NCBI GenBank assembly: GCA_020696885.1
Contig: JAJFMS010000344.1
Span: 1-5,161 of the forward strand
Length of the DNA stretch: 5,161 nt
Direction: 5' to 3'
DNA from: Armatimonadota bacterium
GTDB lineage: Bacteria; Armatimonadota; SYMT01
Made by a program: the position numbers and the translations under genes. The notes under the pieces were generated by a model that was not told the origin of the DNA, searched no databases, and saw nothing but the letters and a program-made list of their open reading frames with translations. This document shows, in pieces, positions 1 through 5,161 of this stretch; within the stretch, counting starts at the first letter, position 1; every line of letters begins with the position of its first letter.

Positions 1-2456
1 GAGATCATGTTCCGCATTAGCCGGCGGAGGCGAGGATCGTCGTCGACATAGAGGACCCGCAGCGGATCGAGCGGATCGAGCGCCTCGGGCGCCGGAACCG
101 CCACTGTTTGCCCCCCGTTTCCCGCCTGTGGGAAGACAAGGCGCACTACCGTTCCCTTGCTGCACGCGCTCTCGATCTCTACCTGCCCGTTGTGGCGCTG
201 CATCGTGCCGAACACCATCGCCAGCCCCAACCCGGTACCCCGCGCCCCTTTGGTGGTGAAGAACGGCTCCAGACACCGGCTGCGGGTTTCTTCGTCCATC
301 CCGACCCCGGTATCCGCAACCTCTACGATCGTGCCTTCCCGGGTTCCGCTCCCCTCGGCACGCTGCGCCCGGAGCGTCAACACGCCGCCTTGGGGCATCG
401 CGTCGACCGCATTGAAGACCAGGTTGGTGAGGACCTCACGGATCTCACTCTCGTTGCCGAGCAGGGGCGGAAGGTCGGGGGCCACTTCCAGACGGAGCTC
501 GATCTGGGTGCCGTGTTCCTGCGGGATGTCCTTCCATCGGGCCCGGGTCAGGTCTGCCAGCTTGGGGATGAGCGCCTGGAGAGAGATGGCGCCCACGGGC
601 TCACTCTGGTCCCGCTTGCGGTAAAACTCGCGCATCCGCTTTACGATCTGGGCGATGTCACCGCCGGCCGTCCGGATATCGTTCAGGTGGCTCCGCACTT
701 GCTCGCTCAGACCGGTCTCGGTCATCAGGATCAACTCGGCAAAACCCACAATCGGCGCCAGTGAATTGTTGATGTCGTGCGCAATGCCCGATGCCATTTG
801 CCCGAGCGCCCGGAGCCGCTCTTCCCGCATCATCGACTGCTGGGCCTGGCGCAGCTGATCGTTGGCGTCCTGGAGTTGGGTATTGAGGAGGGTGATCTGC
901 GAGTTCTGGCTGCGGAGAGCTTCCTCCAGCCGTTGCCGCTCGGTGATGTCGAAGACCACCCCTTGCAGTTCGGTAAGCGCGCCGGAAGCGTCCCGCAGAT
1001 ACCGCGCATTGTCGCGAACCCATACTACGTGCCCGTCTCGGTGCAGCATCCGGTACTCGACGGCAAGGCAGGTATCGTTCGCGGCGGCCGCGTTAAGCGC
1101 GACGAGTACCGCATCTCGATCTTCCGGGTGAATTGCAGAGATCCGAAGGCCGGGGCGATTAAGCCAATCTTCCTGGGAATAACCAAGCAGCGGGACAATA
1201 TCCGGGCTGACGTAGGTCACACGGTACGGTGGGGTGCTCTCGGTTGAGTAGATCGCCGCAGGAAGCTGTTCGAGCAACTGCCGGCACTTCATTTCCGCAG
1301 CACGGAGCTGGGTGTCAGCGCGCTTTCGCTCCGTAATATCCCGCTTGATCGCCACGAAGTGCCGTATCTCGCCGTCGCCGCCCCGTACTGGAGTGATGGT
1401 CATCTCCTCCGGATAGAGCGCTCCGTCTTTGCGCCGGTTGATCACCTCGCCGGTCCACACGGACCCAGCACGGATCGTATCCCACAGTTGTTTGTAGAAC
1501 TCGTCGTCCTGTTGGCCCGATTTGAGCCGCCGCGGCTTCTGGCCTACCACCTCCTCCAGGGGGTAGCCGGTCATGCGGGTGAACGCGGGATTGACCCAGA
1601 CCACGTTCCCCTCGCGGTCACTGATCAGGATGCCGTCCGCGGCCGCCGAAAGTGCCGCGGCCTGAAGCTCTGCCTGCTGCTCCGCCAGTACCCGATCCGT
1701 GATGTCTCGAGAGTTGATCACGATGCCGTTTACCGGAGGCACGTTCAGCAGGTTACTCGCAATACTCTCCATCACCCGCCAGGTACCGTCCTTATGCCGG
1801 CAGCGGTAATCAGCCCGCCGGATCGCTCCGTGGGCACCGGCCCCCTCCGCAAAGATCCGCGCGATGCGGGGTGCGTCCTCGGGGTGGATGATGTCGAAGC
1901 CGCTGGTGCCAACCAGCTCCTGTGGCTTATAGCCGAGCACCCGCTCGAGGGAAGGGCTCTCATACTGGACGATGCCCCGGGCGTCCAGGACCGCAGTAAT
2001 ATCCTGCGCGTTCTCGATCAGCGCCCGGAAATGGCGCTCGCTCTCCAGCAGCGCTTCCTCTGCCCGCCGGCGAGCTCGTCGCTCCTCGGCTTCCGCAACT
2101 TCGCGAGTAACCACAGGAGCGACGCGGCTGAGGTGGCTTTTCAGCACATAGTCCTTCGCTCCGGCGCGCATCGCGTCCACGGCGGCTTCTTCGCTCACCA
2201 CTCCGGATACGAGGATGAACGGAAGTTCCGGGTCCGTCTCTCGCACCAGGCGCAGCGCCTCCATGCCGTCGAAGCCGGGTATCGCGTAGTCGGAGAGCAC
2301 AATGTCCCACCGCTGCTCCAGCAGGGCCTCTTCCAGCTCGATTGCACCCTGCACTCGCTTCCATTGCGGCTCGAAGCCACCCTGTCGCAGCGCCGTCAGG
2401 ACGAGGTGGGCATTGTCTTCCGAGTTGTCCAGGATCAGAACGCGTAGGGTACTCAT
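1..2456 (-). CDS. Hybrid sensor histidine kinase, REC-PAS-PAS-PAS-HisKA-HATPase-REC (C-terminus cut by window edge)
   Basis: An uninterrupted 818-codon frame from ATG at 2456 to base 1, with no stop in the window. Domains seen by residue: REC about 4-120 (acidic D10, phosphoacceptor D56 in LSDYAIPG, S84, K106); coiled linker 120-140; PAS1 140-253 ending RDITDR; PAS2 262-377 ending RDITERKR; PAS3 390-507 ending FDITERQR; coiled coil about 507-545; HisKA with H560 in GIAHDINNS; HATPase_c with N682, D715-G719 (DTGVG), FFTTK 732-736 and GTGLGL 740-745; linker 778-799; second REC beginning LRVLYVDDDP (D805-D807). By family knowledge, it autophosphorylates on H560 and passes phosphate to an aspartate, probably in the C-terminal REC or a separate regulator. 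No signal peptide or membrane segment is visible, so it is inferred to be cytosolic. The start is fixed by REC homology starting at residue 4 and an in-frame TAA at 2475-2477. No Shine-Dalgarno is seen. The signal and target are unknown. Confidence 0.95.
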   Translation of the reverse strand, partial: MSTLRVLILDNSEDNAHLVLTALRQGGFEPQWKRVQGAIELEEALLEQRWDIVLSDYAIPGFDGMEALRLVRETDPELPFILVSGVVSEEAAVDAMRAGAKDYVLKSHLSRVAPVVTREVAEAEERRARRRAEEALLESERHFRALIENAQDITAVLDARGIVQYESPSLERVLGYKPQELVGTSGFDIIHPEDAPRIARIFAEGAGAHGAIRRADYRCRHKDGTWRVMESIASNLLNVPPVNGIVINSRDITDRVLAEQQAELQAAALSAAADGILISDREGNVVWVNPAFTRMTGYPLEEVVGQKPRRLKSGQQDDEFYKQLWDTIRAGSVWTGEVINRRKDGALYPEEMTITPVRGGDGEIRHFVAIKRDITERKRADTQLRAAEMKCRQLLEQLPAAIYSTESTPPYRVTYVSPDIVPLLGYSQEDWLNRPGLRISAIHPEDRDAVLVALNAAAANDTCLAVEYRMLHRDGHVVWVRDNARYLRDASGALTELQGVVFDITERQRLEEALRSQNSQITLLNTQLQDANDQLRQAQQSMMREERLRALGQMASGIAHDINNSLAPIVGFAELILMTETGLSEQVRSHLNDIRTAGGDIAQIVKRMREFYRKRDQSEPVGAISLQALIPKLADLTRARWKDIPQEHGTQIELRLEVAPDLPPLLGNESEIREVLTNLVFNAVDAMPQGGVLTLRAQRAEGSGTREGTIVEVADTGVGMDEETRSRCLEPFFTTKGARGTGLGLAMVFGTMQRHNGQVEIESACSKGTVVRLVFPQAGNGGQTVAVPAPEALDPLDPLRVLYVDDDPRLRRLMRNMI
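61..82. repeat. 9-bp direct duplication (AGCGGATCG x2 plus partial third) in kinase linker
   Basis: AGCGGATCG occurs at 61-69 and 70-78, followed by the first four bases of a third copy (79-82). On the minus strand it encodes L-D-P-L-D-P-L (residues 793-799), the tail of the flexible linker between the ATPase domain and the C-terminal receiver. The unit is a multiple of three, so copy-number change would lengthen or shorten the linker without breaking the frame. It is probably a slippage product and has no evident regulatory role. Confidence 0.6.
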
Positions 2457-2475
2457 GGTTTTGTGGCGCAACGTT

Positions 2476-2520
2476 TAGGGCGCAAGGTACTAGGGCGCAA
2501 GGTTCTAGGGCGCAAGGTAA
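2476..2520. repeat. Three tandem 15-bp repeats, TAGGGCGCAAGGTNN
   Basis: The copies are 2476-2490 (ending AC), 2491-2505 (ending TC) and 2506-2520 (ending AA). The first 13 bases, TAGGGCGCAAGGT, are identical in all three. A decayed fourth copy may lie at 2462-2476, matching 10 of 15 bases and centred on GGCGCAA. The array starts 20 bases upstream of the kinase ATG, so on the minus strand it probably lies in the leader or promoter. Both junctions between units create CTAG, a tetramer that is rare in many bacterial genomes. It could be an operator array, a site for a nucleoid or sequence-specific binding protein, or a neutral slippage repeat. The sequence alone does not decide. Confidence 0.85.
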
Positions 2521-2548
2521 GCTGCCGGTCCTTCGTTGCCGCCGGCGT

Positions 2549-2574
2549 GGCTTCCGAAGCCTGCGGTAGCGCAG
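2549..2574. repeat. Two adjacent short inverted repeats
   Basis: GGCTTC (2549-2554), a single C, then GAAGCC (2556-2561) forms a perfect 6-bp-arm palindrome. It is directly followed by CTGCG (2561-2565), loop GTAG, CGCAG (2570-2574), a 5-bp stem with a tetraloop. The arms share base 2561, so the two structures abut. The first is more like a protein-binding dyad, since its one-base spacer cannot form a hairpin loop. The second could form a small RNA hairpin. No T-tract follows on either strand, so neither looks like an intrinsic terminator. Confidence 0.4.
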
Positions 2575-2734
2575 GAGAGTAGTGTTGCGGAAGTGCCGGT
2601 GTCAGGATGCCCGGTCCGGTTGGTCCCGAACCGCCCGGTAGGCAGGCATTGGAAGGGCCGCTTCGACCCCACCCAACTGGGAATGCTGAAAGTATCGCGA
2701 CCCCGTCGATGCGGCGAGCGCGGGGCACTCCGCT

Positions 2735-2769
2735 AGCTGTAGTACGGCCGACGCGGTCGTACTACAGCT
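2735..2769. promoter_or_regulatory. Long perfect inverted repeat before the acyl-CoA synthetase/acetyltransferase gene
   Basis: AGCTGTAGTACG (2735-2746) is exactly complementary in inverted order to CGTACTACAGCT (2758-2769). Inside the arms, G2747-T2757 is a wobble pair, then CCG (2748-2750) pairs with CGG (2754-2756), leaving a 3-base loop ACG (2751-2753). As RNA this is a stem of about 16 bp. It ends 25 bases before the ATG at 2795, so it sits in the leader or at the promoter of that gene. No T-tract follows on either strand, which argues against a terminator. The likeliest readings are an operator for a dimeric regulator (half-site TGTAGTAC) or an mRNA leader hairpin controlling translation or stability. 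Confidence 0.8.
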
Positions 2770-2771
2770 TC

Positions 2772-2798
2772 ATGGCGCCTGCGAGTGATCAGGGATGA
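2772..2798 (+). promoter_or_regulatory. Possible coupled leader reading frame ending in an ATGA overlap with the synthetase start
   Basis: An ATG at 2772 opens an 8-codon frame (MAPASDQG) whose TGA at 2796-2798 overlaps the ATG of the downstream gene at 2795-2797. The same frame is open further back to an ATG at 2607, making 63 codons. The synthetase start has AGGG directly abutting the ATG (2791-2794), too close for a normal Shine-Dalgarno. Start by re-initiation from this upstream frame is therefore conceivable. There is no good ribosome binding site for either upstream ATG and no recognisable protein, so this is weak and may be chance. Confidence 0.2.
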
Positions 2799-5161
2799 GC
2801 ACACGAAACCTCGACAGAATCTTCAACCCCCAGCGGATCGCGGTAATCGGGGCGAGTGACAACCCGACAGGTGTCGGCGCCCCAGTGCTGCGCAACCTGT
2901 TGAGCTCCGGCTTCGGCGGCGTGATCTATCCGGTCAACCCGAAGCGCGAAGCGGTGCAGGGAGTGCCGGCATACCCCCAGGTGGCGGCGCTGCCCCATAC
3001 CCCGGACCTGGCGATCATCTGCACGCCCGCGCCGACGGTGCCGGGACTGATCCGGGAATGCGGGGAAGCCGGGATCGAGGGAGTGGTGGTGCTCTCCGCC
3101 GGTTTCCGGGAAGCGGGTCCGGAGGGACGGGCGCTGGAGGCGCAGCTCCGGGAGGCGGCCCAGCGTTTCCCCGGCATGCGGCTCATCGGCCCCAACTGCC
3201 TGGGGGTAATCGTGCCGCCGCTTCATCTCAACGCCAGCTTCGCTTCGGGCATGCCGCCGGCGGGCCACGTGGCGTTCCTCTCGCAGTCCGGCGCGCTCGG
3301 AACGGCCGTGCTGGACTGGGCGGCGGAGGAGGAGATCGGGTTCTCGGCATTCGTCTCCCTGGGAAACATGGCGGAGACCGGCTTCGGCGACCTGATCGAC
3401 TACTTTGGCCAGGACCCGAACACCCACTCGATCATCCTCTACGTGGAGTCGGTGACGCAGGCGCGGCAGTTCATGTCCGCGGCCCGGGCGTTCTCCCGCA
3501 CCAAGCCGATCGTCGCCTACAAGGCGGGACGGTTTGCGGAGTCCGCCCGGGCGGCGATCTCGCATACCGGTGCGATGGTGGGGGAGGACGCGGTCTACAC
3601 GGCGGCCTTTCAGCGCGCCGGAATCGAGCGCGTCTACGACTTCGAAGAGCTGTTCGACTGCGCTGAGCTGCTAGGGCGCCAGCGACTTCCCCTGGGTGGC
3701 CGGCTGGCGATCCTTACGAACGCGGGCGGGCCGGGGATCATGGCCACCGACGCCCTGATGGCGTGCCGCGGCACCCTGGCGCAGCTCTCGGACCACACCC
3801 TGCATGAGCTGGATGCGATCCTGCCGGCAGCCTGGCCGCGGGCGAACCCGGTAGACATCCTGGGCGACGCGCCCGCTGAGCGGTTCGGTGCCGCCGCGCG
3901 CCTCGTGCTCGCGGATCCGGGCATCGACGCGCTGCTCGTCCTCCTCTCGCCACAGGCCATGACGGACCCGACGGCGGCGGCGCAAGCGGTGGCGGGAGCT
4001 GCGGTCACGAGCCGTAAGCCGGTACTCGCCTCCTGGTTGGGTGGGCGCAGCGTACGGGAGGGGATCCGCGTGCTCAACCATGCGGGGATCGCTACCTACT
4101 CCACGCCGGAACAGGCAGTGAGCGCCTTCATGCACCTGGTCTCGTATGCCCGGAACCAGGAGACCCTTTACGAGGCGCCCCGGGAGCTGCCCGCGGCCAC
4201 GGACGGGGAGCGGGAGCGAGTGCGAGAGCTGCTTTCTTCCCCGAGCACCGCTGCCGGGGTCGTCCTCCCGGAGGCGACATCAAAGGCCGTCCTGGAGGCT
4301 TACGGCATTCCGGTCACCCGCACCCTCATTGCCGGCTGCGAGCAGGAAGCCGTGGAAGCCGCGGAGGGCCTCGGCTATCCCGTAGTGCTCAAGGTCGTTT
4401 CACCCCAGATCACGCACAAGACGGACGTAGGCGGCGTGGTGCTGAACGTGGAGCACGAGGCCGGCGTCCGCGAGGGGTTCCGCCGCATTGAAGCGGCGGT
4501 GCGCCGGCAGCGGCCGGAGGCGCGGTTCGACGGTGTCTCTGTGCAGCGGATGATCGCCGAAGCCGGGGTGGAGCTAATCCTGGGCGCGCGCAAGGACCCC
4601 GTCCTCGGGGCGGTGATCATGGTGGGGCTGGGCGGTGTCACCGCCGAGCTGCTGCAGGACCGGGCGCTGGGGCTCCCGCCACTGAACGAGCGCCTGGCCC
4701 GGCAGATGCTGGAGTCGCTGCGGGCCTGGCCGCTGCTGCAGGGCTATCGCGGACGTCCGGGCGTGGATCTGGACCGGCTGACGGAGGTTCTCGTCCGGTT
4801 TTCGTATCTGATCGCAAACCACCCGGAGATCGCCGAGCTAGATGTGAACCCGCTGCGGGCCACTCCAGCGGAAGTCATCGCGCTGGATGCGCGGGTGATC
4901 CTCGACCGGGAAGCCCTCGAGCATCCGGTTGAGCCGTACAGCCACCTCGCGATCCGCCCGGTACCCGACGACCAGCGGCGCTCCGTCGGGCTGCTGAACG
5001 GCACCCGTGTGACCCTGCGGCCGATCCGTCCGGAAGACGAGGCCCGTTGGCAGGAGATGCTCGCCGCTTGTTCCCCCCAGACGCTTCACGCCCGCTTCCA
5101 ATCGACCACCAGCAGCGCCAACCACCAGGTGGCCTCCCGCTACTGCTTCATCGATTACGAT
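2795..5161 (+). CDS. Pat-like NDP-forming acyl-CoA synthetase fused to GNAT protein acetyltransferase (C-terminus cut by window edge)
   Basis: An open frame of 789 codons without a stop. Residues 1-140 form a Rossmann CoA-binding domain (IAVIGASDNPTGVG 15-28, YPVNPK 45-50, IGPNCLG 131-137). Residues 150-455 are the succinyl-CoA-ligase-like modules, with SQSGALG 163-169, YVES including E218, and SHTGAM with H257, the expected phosphohistidine. Residues 485-705 are an ATP-grasp domain, with H541 in THKTDVGG, GLGGV 611-615 and ELDVNPL 681-687. A GNAT domain starts near 738 (VTLRPIRPEDEARW) and is truncated. By family knowledge the synthetase interconverts acyl-CoA plus ADP and Pi with acid, CoA and ATP. 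Proteins of this order such as Pat/PatZ acetylate lysines, classically of acetyl-CoA synthetase. The protein is inferred to be cytosolic. An in-frame TGA at 2786-2788 makes ATG 2795 the only sensible start. Pat-like identity is probable, but the acetyltransferase core is outside the window. Confidence 0.93.
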   Translation, partial: MSTRNLDRIFNPQRIAVIGASDNPTGVGAPVLRNLLSSGFGGVIYPVNPKREAVQGVPAYPQVAALPHTPDLAIICTPAPTVPGLIRECGEAGIEGVVVLSAGFREAGPEGRALEAQLREAAQRFPGMRLIGPNCLGVIVPPLHLNASFASGMPPAGHVAFLSQSGALGTAVLDWAAEEEIGFSAFVSLGNMAETGFGDLIDYFGQDPNTHSIILYVESVTQARQFMSAARAFSRTKPIVAYKAGRFAESARAAISHTGAMVGEDAVYTAAFQRAGIERVYDFEELFDCAELLGRQRLPLGGRLAILTNAGGPGIMATDALMACRGTLAQLSDHTLHELDAILPAAWPRANPVDILGDAPAERFGAAARLVLADPGIDALLVLLSPQAMTDPTAAAQAVAGAAVTSRKPVLASWLGGRSVREGIRVLNHAGIATYSTPEQAVSAFMHLVSYARNQETLYEAPRELPAATDGERERVRELLSSPSTAAGVVLPEATSKAVLEAYGIPVTRTLIAGCEQEAVEAAEGLGYPVVLKVVSPQITHKTDVGGVVLNVEHEAGVREGFRRIEAAVRRQRPEARFDGVSVQRMIAEAGVELILGARKDPVLGAVIMVGLGGVTAELLQDRALGLPPLNERLARQMLESLRAWPLLQGYRGRPGVDLDRLTEVLVRFSYLIANHPEIAELDVNPLRATPAEVIALDARVILDREALEHPVEPYSHLAIRPVPDDQRRSVGLLNGTRVTLRPIRPEDEARWQEMLAACSPQTLHARFQSTTSSANHQVASRYCFIDYD

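Larger units (their letters stand above)
2457..2794. promoter_or_regulatory. Divergent intergenic region holding both promoters
   Basis: These 338 bases lie between the start codons of two genes that point away from each other, so the promoters of both are expected here. I saw no convincing -35/-10 pair and no sigma-54 type GG/GC element on either strand. The region is structured: a tandem 15-bp repeat at the kinase side, two small adjacent inverted repeats in the middle-left, and a long perfect inverted repeat at the synthetase side. The stretch 2580-2730 shows nothing I can name. Short open frames cross the region but have no recognisable domains or good ribosome binding sites. Confidence 0.7.

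Noticed and set aside
108..764. A 218-codon plus-strand frame over the kinase catalytic region
   Set aside because: It overlaps the HisKA/HATPase boxes read on the minus strand and is a frame shadow.
1325..1680. A LOV-type light-sensing PAS domain (PAS2)
   Set aside because: The segment GQKPRRLKSG occupies the place where a LOV domain would carry its flavin-binding cysteine motif (NCRFL), and there is no cysteine there. It is an ordinary S-box PAS.
1359..2447. A 362-codon plus-strand frame opposite the kinase gene
   Set aside because: It lies wholly antisense to the kinase, whose frame has continuous domain homology. The translation shows no domain or compositional sense. Long antisense frames are expected in high-GC DNA.
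2469..2471. Alternative TTG start for the kinase, five codons upstream of the ATG
   Set aside because: It is in frame and after the TAA, but has no ribosome binding site. It adds nothing to the REC domain, which already begins properly at the ATG.
2476..2520. CRISPR array
   Set aside because: The 15-bp units are directly adjacent with no unique spacers and are far too short for CRISPR repeats.
2735..2769. Intrinsic terminator, or a BlaI/MecI/CopY-type operator
   Set aside because: There is no T-run after the stem on either strand. The known operator has ACTACA then TGTAGT with a short spacer, whereas here the half-sites are in the opposite order (TGTAGT first) with a long spacer.
2789..3565. 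A 258-codon minus-strand frame opposite the synthetase gene
   Set aside because: It is antisense to a clear CoA-binding/synthetase coding region, and its product is arginine/histidine-rich with no recognisable motif.

Overview
The window is a piece of high-GC bacterial chromosome. It holds two large, divergently transcribed genes on either side of a 338-base intergenic region, and both genes run off the window edges. The long open frames, strong G/C bias at third codon positions, multi-PAS hybrid kinase and fused acyl-CoA synthetase/acetyltransferase all fit a free-living GC-rich bacterium. Nothing here allows a confident phylum call.

Left arm (1-2456, minus strand): the first 818 codons of a soluble hybrid sensor histidine kinase. 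The order is receiver (REC), PAS, PAS, PAS, coiled coil, HisKA, HATPase_c, then the start of a second REC domain cut by the window edge. Every diagnostic kinase box is visible: H560, N682, the DTGVG box, the FFTTK box and the GTGLGL box. No membrane segment is seen, so it should sense a cytosolic signal or partner.

Centre (2457-2794): the only non-coding stretch, and it must carry both divergent promoters. It contains three tandem 15-bp repeats just upstream of the kinase start, two short adjacent inverted repeats, and a perfect 12-bp-arm inverted repeat 25 bases before the right-hand gene. No textbook promoter boxes or terminator could be identified.

Right arm (2795-5161, plus strand): the first 789 codons of a multidomain protein made of an NDP-forming acyl-CoA synthetase (CoA-binding, succinyl-CoA-ligase-like and ATP-grasp modules) followed by the beginning of a GNAT acetyltransferase domain. 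This is the layout of Pat/PatZ protein lysine acetyltransferases, which in characterised bacteria acetylate and silence AMP-forming acetyl-CoA synthetase. Unusually for a purely regulatory protein, both candidate phospho-relay histidines (H257 and H541) are present, so the synthetase half may be catalytically competent.

The two genes could share regulatory DNA, but nothing in the sequence proves a functional link. I found no mobile element, tRNA, rRNA or CRISPR array. The unusual material is the structured intergenic region and the retained catalytic residues of the Pat-like protein, not an obviously new system.
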